Assembly: GCA_020636905.1 (NCBI GenBank)
Contig: JACJWX010000013.1
Span: 21,975 to 85,974 of the forward strand
Reading direction: 5' to 3'
Source of the DNA: Actinomycetota bacterium
GTDB lineage: Bacteria > Actinomycetota > Thermoleophilia > Miltoncostaeales > Miltoncostaeaceae
Length of the DNA: 64,000 nt
Made by a program: the position numbers and the translations under genes. Below are positions 41,717 to 49,163 of this stretch, piece after piece. The notes under the pieces were generated by a model, which worked only from the letters and a program-made list of their open reading frames with translations, searched no databases and had not been told where the DNA came from. How positions within the stretch are numbered: the first letter of the stretch is position 1; each line of letters starts with the position of its first letter.

Positions 41717-42562
41717 CTACACGCGGATGAGCGGGGGCAGGTGAAGGGTCACCAGGCTGGGGAGCCCGGGGACCCATGCCACGAGTTTCGCCTCATAGCG
41801 TCCGGGAACGAGAGTGGTGAGGACCAGGCCCACGGTGTCGGCATCGGCTTCCGCGACGCTCGTCGTCGACCATGTCCTGTCGCCGTCCTGGCGCGTGCGG
41901 AGCGCAACCTGGGGCGATTCCGCACCGGCGGGTGCGACGAGCGAAATCTCCATGGACTCACCCGACAAGGACGCCTCATCCATCGTCACCTCGCCGTGGG
42001 CCACGAGAGCCATGGGTTCACCGTGACCATCCGTGATCCGCACCCCCACCACCCGGAGGTCCGGGCCGGTACCCGGCCGGGCCGGCGACGTTGCCGGCGG
42101 CGCTGGCGCCTCGTCCTCGGGGAGATGACCGTGTATCCAGTCGCGCAGTGCGGTCAGGTCCCACCCCTCGATCTCGACGGTGGGCGGGTCCGACAGGTCC
42201 TCCCCGGCACGGTCGGTCTGCTCCACCGAGATCTGGTGTGTCGCTCCCCCTGACACACCGCGACGCTCGAAGACGACCGTGAACCCCGCGGCGCTCTCCC
42301 AGCGCGTCACCCCCGCGATGTCCCGGGCGGCCCGGCTGGAGCGCAATCCCGCGTCCACGTGCGCTCGGGCCTTCTCACACCAATCCTCCACCTGTTGCCT
42401 GGTCGCGAGGGCCCTGCGCCGGCCAGCGGTGCGCCCCATGGCGGCCCGAAGTGCGAGCGCGTCCATGGCAAGCAGCGACGGCGCATCGCTGACGCCCAGG
42501 TCCGCAAGAACCTTCTCCTGCGCATCGGTGAGACCCAGGAACTCCAACCCGTCTGTGCTCAC
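41717..42562 (-). CDS. Unknown protein with helix-hairpin-helix-like N terminus, SARP unit gene C
   Basis: 281 residues from GTG 42562 (GGAGG five bases upstream; two further GTG codons lie just before). Residues about 5-70 have a helix-hairpin-helix or DUF4332-like look: LEFLGLTDAQEKVLADLGVS, DAPSLLAMDALALRAAMGRT, then QQVEDWCEKARAHVD. Residues 90-150 form a beta-rich part (WESAAGFTVVFERRGVSGGA) that mentions no catalytic motif; after a proline-rich linker there is a second beta domain (GVRITDGHGEPMALVAHGEV ... LVPGRYEAKLVAWVPGLPSL). No signal peptide. It is the last gene of a minus-strand group headed by a SARP regulator. I do not recognise it. Confidence 0.6.
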   Translation of the reverse strand: MSTDGLEFLGLTDAQEKVLADLGVSDAPSLLAMDALALRAAMGRTAGRRRALATRQQVEDWCEKARAHVDAGLRSSRAARDIAGVTRWESAAGFTVVFERRGVSGGATHQISVEQTDRAGEDLSDPPTVEIEGWDLTALRDWIHGHLPEDEAPAPPATSPARPGTGPDLRVVGVRITDGHGEPMALVAHGEVTMDEASLSGESMEISLVAPAGAESPQVALRTRQDGDRTWSTTSVAEADADTVGLVLTTLVPGRYEAKLVAWVPGLPSLVTLHLPPLIRV

Positions 42563-42600
42563 AACCACCTCCGTTCGCCGTCGATCGACCCGGAAACCGG

Positions 42601-42629
42601 CGTCCCCCGGCGCGCCGCGCCGGGGGACG
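42601..42629 (-). terminator. Hairpin between genes B and C of the SARP unit
   Basis: Perfect 13-bp stem CGTCCCCCGGCGC (42601-42613) with complement (42617-42629), three-base loop, nine bases after the stop of gene 42638-43123. It may partly stop transcription so that gene B is made in excess over gene C. No T tract. Confidence 0.55.
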
Positions 42630-42637
42630 CGCGGCCA

Positions 42638-43123
42638 TCACGGCTTGTAGAACTCGTACTCTTCGAGCGCCTCCGCGCCGGTGGCCGCGACGTGGCCGTC
42701 GCAGCAGACGAGGAAGAACTTCGCGGCCAGTTCGTAGACGGTGCCCCGGCCGTTGATCGGGATCGTGTTGGGCGGAACGGTCACCTTCTTCTCGACCCAG
42801 AGCCTGTCGCAGCCTTTCCAGTCCGGATCGGTCAGGTTCGGCACGAGCGATGAGAGGTCGAAGTTGCTGCCGCTCCCGATCGCGGTGAACCCGATGTCGA
42901 ACTCCCAGGTGCCGGTCATGCACTTCCAGATGGTCCCGGCGAGCTCCACGCGGAACCACACGTCGAAGGAATCGGTGACCCTGATGATCTTCGTCGAGGG
43001 AATGCCGCTGGTGTCGATGATGTCGGTGTCCCAGTACGCGGTCATCACCGCGGGCGACAGCGGGAGCTCGGTCCATCCGTCGAGCGGGTCCTGGCCGGGC
43101 CAGCGAATCGAGGTGTACGACAT
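42638..43123 (-). CDS. Unknown beta-rich protein, SARP unit gene B
   Basis: 161 residues from ATG 43123, which has an ideal AAGGAGG five bases upstream (strong expression expected). The sequence is rich in Trp, Thr and Asp with many short strands (MSYTSIRWPGQDPLDGWTEL, IIRVTDSFDVWFRVELAGT, WKCMTGTWEFDIGFTAIGSG), and it has four cysteines, among them a CC pair in FFLVCCDGHVAATGAEALEE. No signal peptide or membrane span. The even strand pattern suggests a single beta-sandwich or jelly-roll domain. It is preceded by 11-bp-spaced direct repeats that may be SARP sites. I do not recognise a family; similar proteins may exist but cannot be searched here. Confidence 0.65.
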   Translation of the reverse strand: MSYTSIRWPGQDPLDGWTELPLSPAVMTAYWDTDIIDTSGIPSTKIIRVTDSFDVWFRVELAGTIWKCMTGTWEFDIGFTAIGSGSNFDLSSLVPNLTDPDWKGCDRLWVEKKVTVPPNTIPINGRGTVYELAAKFFLVCCDGHVAATGAEALEEYEFYKP

Positions 43124-43201
43124 GCCATCCTCCTTGGGATTGGTTTGCGGCGCCGCAGGCCGCGTCGCCGACACAAGGGTCTCGGCCGGCGCTTCGCGCC
43201 T

Positions 43202-43240
43202 CGGTTCGTTGGCGGTTCAGGTCTGTGGGCACGTGCGGTT
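43202..43240 (-). promoter_or_regulatory. Direct repeats with 11-bp period, possible SARP operator
   Basis: On the plus strand CGGTT occurs at 43202, 43213 and 43236; the first two are exactly 11 bases apart (CGGTTCGTTGG CGGTTCAGG) and the third is 23 from the second. Heptamer direct repeats spaced 11 bases are the hallmark of SARP binding sites. They lie about 80-115 bases before the start of gene 42638-43123, between it and the SARP gene. Confidence 0.4.
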
Positions 43241-43289
43241 GGCTGCTTCGGGGCCGCTTAGCGGCACGCTTAATCACCGCGACCGAGGA

Positions 43290-44591
43290 TCACCGCACCG
43301 TCGTGAGCTGCTGGAACAGTCGGTAGGTCTCGACCGCGGGAGGCACGCCCAACCGGTCTCGGAGCGTCCTCACGCAGAGGTCGAGCTGCCGCGATACCAG
43401 GTGGTGCTGGTGCTGTCGCGCGTAGCAGCGCATCAGGAGACGGTGCGACGACTCGCGGCACGGGTCGCACACAAGGGCTCGCTGCCCGACCTCCGCGGCG
43501 GTGTCCACGGCGCTCCCCTCGAGATGAAGCTCGCCCAGGGTGTCCAACGCCCTCAGATAGAGGTCCTCCAGGTGGCGTTGGTCAACCAGGTGCCATTCCG
43601 AAGCGGTGTCGTCCTCAAACAGCGGTCCGCGGTAGAGCCCCACAGCTCTGCCCAGGCCGCTGATCGCGGTGTCCCGATGCCCGGCGTCTCGGTCCGCGAG
43701 TGCGGTGGTGATGGCGTCCACGAAGGCGTCCCGGTCGATCCACCTCGGAACCCCGGGCTCGAGGCTGTAGCGGCCGTCCGCGTGGACGATGCAGGTTCGA
43801 TCCGAAACGGCGCCGAGGGTGCGCCGGAGGTTGTGGATGGCGACGTTGAGGTTGTTTCTCGCCGACTCGCGCGTGTGACCGGGCCAGAAGGTGTCCCAGA
43901 GAAGCTCGCGCCGAGCCGGTCGGTCGGCGTGGAACACGAGGTACTGGAAGACGGCGCGTGCCTTCGCGCTACGCCAGCGCTCCACCTGATGGTGAGTCAG
44001 CGTCACCTCCAACGGCCCGAGCATGCGGATCTCGAGGACGGCGGGGAGCTGAGTGCCGGTCGGCGCGGTCCGAGGTCCGGCAGCGTCGGGGGGCGGCGAC
44101 GTGCCTTCCCGAGGTTCGCGGACGGGTGGGAATCCTGGCGCGGTGGGAGGTGCGGTGGAAAGGCCGCTGAGGCGACCCTGCCGGCCACCGCGGGCCTCCC
44201 CTTCGACCGGCTCCGTCGGAGGGGAGGCCGCCTCGGTCCGCGCATACTCGGTCAGGAGACCGTCGAGCACCTCCCCGAGCCCCTCGCCCGCGATGCGGTG
44301 TCGGCGGGCCTCGGCTTCGAGTTCATCCGAGCGTCGCCGGTGGTCGACGATGGTCTCGCACAGTCGGCGCAGGGACTCCGCGATCGCGTCCGCCCCGCCG
44401 CTCGGCGCATCGTCGCGGCGAGACTCGGAAAGCACACGCCCGGCCTCCTCGAACCGGCCGTCGTCCACGAGCGCGCGGATGGCGTCGCTCAGTCCGCCGG
44501 CCAGTTGGGAGGGCCGGAGCCAGGGAAGGGTGCGGTGAAGCGTCGGCGGTTGGCCGGATCCCCGGCGGTGGTGTGATGCGGCTCCTGACAT
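43290..44591 (-). CDS. SARP/BTAD-family transcriptional regulator, SARP unit gene A
   Basis: 433 residues. The N-terminal 180 residues are helical then Pro/Gly-rich (SQLAGGLSDAIRALVDDGRF, an alpha-helical repeat-like part). Residues about 188-285 form an OmpR-type winged helix: LEIRMLGPLEVTLTHHQVER, KARAVFQYLVFHADRPARRE, FWPGHTRESARNNLNVAIHN, LRRTLG. The C-terminal 145 residues are the bacterial transcriptional activation (BTAD) domain with TPR-like helices, ending RDRLGVPPAVETYRLFQQL. SARPs usually activate adjacent genes for secondary or cell-surface functions. The start is ATG 44591, with no strong ribosome binding site. Genes B and C follow on the same strand, 166 and then 75 bases on. 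Confidence 0.88.
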   Translation of the reverse strand: MSGAASHHRRGSGQPPTLHRTLPWLRPSQLAGGLSDAIRALVDDGRFEEAGRVLSESRRDDAPSGGADAIAESLRRLCETIVDHRRRSDELEAEARRHRIAGEGLGEVLDGLLTEYARTEAASPPTEPVEGEARGGRQGRLSGLSTAPPTAPGFPPVREPREGTSPPPDAAGPRTAPTGTQLPAVLEIRMLGPLEVTLTHHQVERWRSAKARAVFQYLVFHADRPARRELLWDTFWPGHTRESARNNLNVAIHNLRRTLGAVSDRTCIVHADGRYSLEPGVPRWIDRDAFVDAITTALADRDAGHRDTAISGLGRAVGLYRGPLFEDDTASEWHLVDQRHLEDLYLRALDTLGELHLEGSAVDTAAEVGQRALVCDPCRESSHRLLMRCYARQHQHHLVSRQLDLCVRTLRDRLGVPPAVETYRLFQQLTTVR

Positions 44592-45068
44592 GGATCCGTG
44601 AAGAAGCTCTCACCGGCGTCGCCAGCGGGGGGTCGTGGGGTCCACGGGGCTGATGCGCTGCCCGTCGCGCGGTTCTCCGAATTCGTCTGTTCCCTGGTCG
44701 GCGTCGTCGGGGCCTCGGTTCATCGAAACCGCCGGACCTCGCGAGCCCTCAGTCCCTGTGTCCAACAGTCGGCCGTGGACGCGTCTCGGGTCAACCAGGA
44801 AAGGTCAGGGGACAGGCACACGTGAGGATGTTTCCCGCTGAATTCGCCAACGGTCCTCCGCGCTCAAAGGCCTGGCCGTGAATTACACATCCAGCCGTAT
44901 TGGGGCGTGATTCGCTCGCGCCGGCAGCCGGAGGGCGGGCCCGCGCGCCGGGGCGTGCTGGCGGCCGAGGCGGCACCAGCCTCATGGGCCACATCCACGC
45001 GGCCACCGTGCACGTCCAGGTGTCCCCTGGACGGTGGCCCCCGACCGAAGCCCGCGCGGGCGCCGACT
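44592..45068. other. Intergenic region, no supported gene
   Basis: 477 bases between the SARP gene and the GH114 gene. Open frames here lack a ribosome binding site and plausible composition. It contains GTCAGGGGACAGGCACACG (about 44804-44822), which resembles short repetitive motifs (GTGCCTGTCCCCTGAC type) that I recall from other bacterial genomes, and an inverted GGTGTCCCCTGGACGGTGG stretch. I see nothing else. Confidence 0.5.
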
Positions 45069-45941
45069 TCAGTGGGCGGCGCAGCGAGGCGCCCGGGCCG
45101 GAATGCGCCGCAGCGCGATGTCGCTGACGAACGGAACCGCCCCGGCGGCACACGCCACCCTCACCGCGGTGCGCGTGCTCGCCGACTCCGTCGACGACGT
45201 GTAGTCGGTCGCGGTGACCAGCAGGCCCCTCGCTCGGAGTCGGCGTAGCGCGGACACCGCCGCGCGGCGTTCCGCCCTCGGCACGAGTGCGTAGCGGCTC
45301 CGCTCGTGGTCATAGGTGGCCGTGACGTCCTCGCGGTTCCAGCCATCGAGCATCGGGACCACGGGACCGATGAGGTCTTCGCCGTTCTGGGCGAACAGGT
45401 ACCGGCCGGGCTCGCGGTCCACCACCTTGCGAAGCTGCCGAACCAGCGTGAACATGCCCCGCCGCTGGGCCCGGTGCTCGCGGACCATGTCGACGTTGTC
45501 GAGGAACAGGCCGTCCAGGCCTTTGCGCAGCAGGGCCGGCGCCACGCTGCCGGCCATCAGCGTCCGATACCCCGCCGCCGACGTGTCGGCGTAGCGCTCG
45601 TCCGGCCAGTCGTCGTACGGCTCCAGTGCGTACCGCTTTGCGCGGCCGTACCAGGGACGCCAAGACTCGACGGTCCCGACCGACACGTACCCCAGCACGA
45701 TGTGCCGGGCACGCCGCAGACGGCGCACCTGTGCGGCGGTGACCTCCTGCCCGTCGACCACGATCAGCCGGTAGTCGCGGTAGCGCCGCACCACATCGCC
45801 GCGCAGGGTGCCGTCACCGATCGCGAAGGCGAAGGTGTTCACCGAGGTGAGGCGGTCGTCAGCGGGCGCGGCACGAGCAGCGGAGGGGAGCAGCCCGGCG
45901 GTCACCACCAACGCCACCACTGTCAACCGGATTGCGGGCAC
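45069..45941 (-). CDS. Secreted GH114-type endo-alpha-1,4-polygalactosaminidase-like protein
   Basis: 290 residues from GTG 45941, which has AAGGA eight bases upstream. Signal peptide VPAIRLTVVALVVTAGLLPS with cleavage after AARA. The mature part is a TIM barrel of the GH114 type: FAFAIGDGTLRGDVVRRYRD, LIVVDGQEVT, IVLGYVSVGTVESWRPWYG, DDWPDERYADTSA, the acid pair in LLRKGLDGLFLDNVDMVREH and AQNGEDLIGP. Members act on galactosaminoglycan of microbial cell surfaces or biofilms; for this protein the substrate is inference. An upstream ATG at 46025 would disrupt the signal peptide and was not chosen. It is divergent from the cytochrome c gene. Confidence 0.75.
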   Translation of the reverse strand: MPAIRLTVVALVVTAGLLPSAARAAPADDRLTSVNTFAFAIGDGTLRGDVVRRYRDYRLIVVDGQEVTAAQVRRLRRARHIVLGYVSVGTVESWRPWYGRAKRYALEPYDDWPDERYADTSAAGYRTLMAGSVAPALLRKGLDGLFLDNVDMVREHRAQRRGMFTLVRQLRKVVDREPGRYLFAQNGEDLIGPVVPMLDGWNREDVTATYDHERSRYALVPRAERRAAVSALRRLRARGLLVTATDYTSSTESASTRTAVRVACAAGAVPFVSDIALRRIPARAPRCAAH

Positions 45942-46204
45942 GACTCCGATCCTTCCAGTCGCGTTCCTCCTCGTCCAATGCGCGCGGGCACGCCGATCGA
46001 CCGCGTTCGCCTCACGCGGCTCCATGGACGCTCCCGGGTGGCGCGGGCCGAACACCGCACTCCTCCCCGCGGCTGCCGCGACGCCGTGACGATCCGCTTG
46101 CCCGCCCGGGTTCTGACAGGCGCGGTGACTGCGGTTTGTCACTGATGCGCTGAACGCACGAGCGCGGATACAACCGGAGCGTCATGCACTCCAGGGAGGT
46201 GATC

Positions 46205-46630
46205 GTGAGAACCCGAATCGTAGGAATCGTTGCAGCGTCGGTCGTTGCTTTGGGAGTCGCGGGCTGCGGGTCCGACGACTCCGGGAGTACCAGCACGCCC
46301 GTGCCGAGTTCGGACACGACGGCGAGCGCCACCGTGGATGCGAAGGATCTGTTCGTCAACGGCAAGGCGTCGACGGGCGCTGTCGCCTGTGGAAACTGCC
46401 ACGCCCTGAAGGCCGCTGGGACGACGGGCACGGCCGGGCCGAACCTCGATGAGATCGCGCCCGACGACGACGCCGCGGTACTTGCGGAGATGATCACCGA
46501 TCCCAATGCGGAGATCGTTGCCGGCTACCAGAAGGACATCATGCCGCAGGACTACGGCACGTCCCTCACCGCCGACGAGGTCCAGGCGCTCGCCACCTAC
46601 ATCGACGAGAACAGCGACCACGCGGAGTAG
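46205..46630 (+). CDS. Lipoprotein c-type cytochrome
   Basis: 141 residues from GTG 46205, preceded by AGGGAGG. Signal VRTRIVGIVAASVVALGVAG ends at lipobox Cys21; a Ser/Thr linker follows. The heme site is Cys62-Gly-Asn-Cys65-His66 in AVACGNCHALK, and a likely axial Met is in KDIMPQDYGT. This is the small class I cytochrome c type (SHM-like, as in CtaC/oxidase modules and other periplasmic carriers), anchored to the outer face of the membrane as an electron carrier. No partner enzyme gene is next to it. A nested hairpin follows the stop. Confidence 0.9.
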   Translation: MRTRIVGIVAASVVALGVAGCGSDDSGSTSTPVPSSDTTASATVDAKDLFVNGKASTGAVACGNCHALKAAGTTGTAGPNLDEIAPDDDAAVLAEMITDPNAEIVAGYQKDIMPQDYGTSLTADEVQALATYIDENSDHAE

Positions 46631-46639
46631 ACCGTTGCG

Positions 46640-46676
46640 CGGTGTGGCGGGTGATCCCGGATCATGCGCCACACCG
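46640..46676 (+). terminator. Hairpin after the cytochrome c gene
   Basis: Ten-pair stem, CGGTGTGGCG (46640-46649) with CGCCACACCG (46667-46676), and an inner TGATC/GATCA stem. It separates the cytochrome gene from the convergent VOC remnant. No T tract. Confidence 0.55.
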
Positions 46677-46918
46677 AGGCAGTCCACCCGCCGCCAGCCC
46701 AGCACGCTGTACGGCGCGGGTGCGACACGCGCCACGCGTGTGAGGCGCAGCTGGGCGCCGCCGTGGGCCGACACCACCGCGAAGGGCTCCTCGACGCTGA
46801 CGTCCAGGCCCAGCACGCCGCCGTAGAAGACGGCCGCGCCACCGAGGTCGGACACCCCGACGATGGCGCTCAGTCCCGCATCTGTAAGCATCGAAGCGCC
46901 ACGCGGGGATTCCGCCAT
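46677..46918 (-). pseudogene. Truncated VOC (glyoxalase/bleomycin-resistance type) gene
   Basis: From ATG 46918 the first 75 residues are the N-terminal half of a VOC protein: MLTDAGLSAIVGVSDLGGAA, VFYGGVLGLDVSVEE, RVAPAPYSVLGW. The second half of the fold (usually about 50 more residues) is missing: after about 46690 the frame continues with no similarity and runs antisense to the cytochrome c gene, giving a nominal 259-codon frame ending at 46139. The gene therefore looks like a 3' deletion remnant. A good AAGGAAA lies upstream of the ATG. Confidence 0.7.
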
Positions 46919-47002
46919 GGTCGTTGTTTCCTTTCCAGGGGCACGCCCGGGACAGGATCACCGCCCGGGATGCCGCCGTCAACGGGGTGTACACAACGGC
47001 GC

Positions 47003-47008
47003 TAGTCT
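47003..47008 (+). promoter_or_regulatory. Putative -10 element of gene 47017-47556
   Basis: TAGTCT, eight bases before ATG 47017. Confidence 0.4.
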
Positions 47009-47016
47009 GCCCCTCC

Positions 47017-47556
47017 ATGGGGTTCAAACGGGTGTGGGTGGAGGACTGGTTCGCGGGGCACGCCGAGGCCGGCGAGCAGTTGCTGAGCTACGCCGTGACC
47101 GCCACCTGGACCGGGGTGGTGGTGACCGGCACGTACGACAGCGGCTCGTTCACGAGCGCAAGTGCCGGCGACCTGACCCTGAAGGGCGAGGAGATGATGC
47201 GGGAACGCATCGCTGGAATGCCCCTGGATCCCGAGGGCCACGTGTCGCCCCTGACCCAGACCACGTTCCTGGCCCTCACCGACCGCCGCCTGCTGCTGGG
47301 CAGCCGCTCGAGCATGCGGAACCGCCCGAAGGACCTGCTGCACGCCGCGCCCGCCGACGGGGTGCGGGTGCACTGGTTCGACCATCACGAGAGCGTGGGC
47401 AACCGCTTCCGCCACCTGCTGGTGGAGTTCGGCGACGGGCACTGGCGGGCCGACCGCTCGGGCTTGTCGGCGTTCGGGAAGGACCTCACCGGCACCTCCA
47501 ACATCCACCACTTCTTCGAGGCCCTGGGGCCGCGGGCGGTACCACTGGAGGGCTGA
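47017..47556 (+). CDS. Unknown soluble protein with PH-like features
   Basis: 179 residues from ATG 47017 (MGFKRVWVEDWFAGHAEAGE). A tract of Gly/Thr-rich strands (VTGTYDSGSFTSASAG) is followed by TTFLALTDRRLLLGSRSS and later RFRHLLVEFGDGHWRADRSG, a pattern of ALTDRRLL-type strands and helices that resembles the bacterial PH domain family, in which the domain often sits at the membrane or regulates signalling. No signal peptide. Similarity is by pattern only. It is convergent with the GGDEF gene (47574) and preceded by a leaderless-type promoter. Confidence 0.5.
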   Translation: MGFKRVWVEDWFAGHAEAGEQLLSYAVTATWTGVVVTGTYDSGSFTSASAGDLTLKGEEMMRERIAGMPLDPEGHVSPLTQTTFLALTDRRLLLGSRSSMRNRPKDLLHAAPADGVRVHWFDHHESVGNRFRHLLVEFGDGHWRADRSGLSAFGKDLTGTSNIHHFFEALGPRAVPLEG

Positions 47557-47573
47557 CGGGCCGCGTTACCCTC

Positions 47574-48848
47574 CTACGGACCAACCTGGAGCCGACCGGT
47601 GCGCGATGCATCGGCCGTGTCCAGACCCGGTACCCCCGGGAGCCCCGGACCCCTGGGTGCCAGCGACGGGAAGTAGGACACGGGTTCCGAGCCCGGACCG
47701 CTCCGCTTGGCGACGTACATCGCCATGTCCGCGTCGCGCAGGAGCGCTGCCGCGGAATCGCTCGTGCCCGGCCAGCTTGCGACCCCGATCGAGAGGTCGA
47801 TGTCGACGATCTGGTCGTCGAGCTTCACCGGGCCGGCGACGTTCGCTCGAACCGCGCGAGCAAGGTCTTCGAGCTGGCCGTCACTGATGGAGGGCGTGCA
47901 CACGGCGAACTCGTCGCCGCCCAGTCGTGCCGGCAGCGCGTCCGCGGGGATCGCGCCGCGAAGCCGGTCGGCCACCATGGCCAGGGCGCGATCGCCGCAT
48001 GCGTGACCTAAGAGGTCGTTGATCGGCTTGAACCCGTCGAGGTCGAACAGGACCACGCCGACGGCGCCATCGGCGCTCAGTGATTCGACCGTGCGGTCGA
48101 ACAACCGCCGGTTTGCGAGGCCGGTCAGCTCGTCGTGATCGGCGTGATGCGCCAGCAGATCGCGTTTGCGCTGGAGGGCCGTCACGGCCGCAGCGGCGGC
48201 GAGTCCAATCAGGATCCCCGCGAGGAGAATGGCGTTTATGAGCCAGCTAGGGCTCGCGCCTACGCGGCCACCCACGACGAGCGTCGCCGGCAGACCACCG
48301 TTGACGCGGATGACCTGACTCACGCTTGGCTCGGTGACCGTCCCCGAGTGTGTCGTGGATGCGATCACCAGTGGTGCCGCGGCCACGGGGCCGAAGTACA
48401 GGGCGGCTTCCAGGCCGGGGTCGTTTCCGGCCACGCCATCGGCGATCTCCCGAATGTTGCATTCGAGAACGGCCGCCCGGCCGTCCGAGAGCCTCGTCGC
48501 GAAACCAAGCAGAATCGAACCGTCGGGTGCGGTCGACCGCACCGTGGGAAGCACCGGCCGCTCACTCGTCGCGGCGAAGAGATCCCCCCACTGCGACGCA
48601 GTCAGGAGGGGAGCCAACTCTGAGGCGGGTCCGATCGACCGCGTCGCGGTCCCCGACGCCCCGTCGCGTTCGGCGATCCAGAAGTTGACGCCCTGCATAC
48701 CGCCCAGCAGCGTTCCGAGCTCCTGCATGCCGGCATCCACGCCCTGCCCCTGCACCTGCCCGATGAGCTGCGTGGCGGCAACGAGGACCCGCGTGTTCAT
48801 GTCGACGAGCGACGCGAACTCGTCAGCGCGGGCGCGGAGCAGTCGCAT
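47574..48848 (-). CDS. Diguanylate cyclase-like GGDEF protein, N terminus decayed (paralog 1)
   Basis: 424 residues from ATG 48848. A periplasmic sensor-like region (residues 1-205; HSGTVTEPSVSQVIRVNGGL) precedes one helix (about 205-228, INAILLAGILIGLAAAAA) and the GGDEF domain with DHDELTGLANRRL, FDLDGFKPINDLLGHA, the active-site LGGDEFAVC and SIGVASWPG. It makes c-di-GMP from GTP if active. The codons before ATG 48848 still encode the first helix seen in the neighbouring paralog (LVFLAVACLGLGSSIYVRHV), but no start codon is in frame there, and the matching CTG AGA has lost one base relative to paralog 2. The sensor may thus lack its first span. About half of residues match paralog 2. Confidence 0.85.
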   Translation of the reverse strand: MRLLRARADEFASLVDMNTRVLVAATQLIGQVQGQGVDAGMQELGTLLGGMQGVNFWIAERDGASGTATRSIGPASELAPLLTASQWGDLFAATSERPVLPTVRSTAPDGSILLGFATRLSDGRAAVLECNIREIADGVAGNDPGLEAALYFGPVAAAPLVIASTTHSGTVTEPSVSQVIRVNGGLPATLVVGGRVGASPSWLINAILLAGILIGLAAAAAVTALQRKRDLLAHHADHDELTGLANRRLFDRTVESLSADGAVGVVLFDLDGFKPINDLLGHACGDRALAMVADRLRGAIPADALPARLGGDEFAVCTPSISDGQLEDLARAVRANVAGPVKLDDQIVDIDLSIGVASWPGTSDSAAALLRDADMAMYVAKRSGPGSEPVSYFPSLAPRGPGLPGVPGLDTADASRTGRLQVGP

Positions 48849-49163
48849 CTCGCCTTCGTTGGTGACGTGACGGACATAGATGGAACTGCCGAGTCCGAGG
48901 CACGCGACCGCGAGGAAGACTAGAACGGCTTGAAGTCGTATGTACTGTGCGAGTCTCAGGTCTTCACCAGGGGTGTCGGGCCATCGGCGGGTCCCTCATC
49001 TGGGTATCGGCCTGTGGGGCCTCCTGATCAAGAGGCGATCATGCGATCCCCCGATGTCGCGCGTCGCGACGGACCGTGCACGCGTGAGGAGCGAGACCGG
49101 GCCGAGGGGGCCGATCGGCGCTGCAGATCCCGGACGGTGGGACCGCTGCGCGCCCTTCTCGGC
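48849..49163 (-). other. Decayed 5' end of the GGDEF paralog 1 gene and spacer
   Basis: Minus-strand sequence corresponds to the start of paralog 2 (49164-50567). GGCCGATACCC aligns with GGTCGATATCCG, but the ATG is replaced (CCACAGG), and CACCCTGAGA of paralog 2 becomes AGACCTGAGA here. The first transmembrane helix is preserved in frame up to 48849. Confidence 0.6.

Noticed and set aside
44598..44825. Plus-strand frame beginning with GTG at 44598
   Set aside because: No ribosome binding site, no recognisable domain and shadow-like composition; left out.
46139..46918. A 259-residue VOC-family protein
   Set aside because: Only the first 75 residues match VOC; the rest is antisense to the cytochrome c gene.
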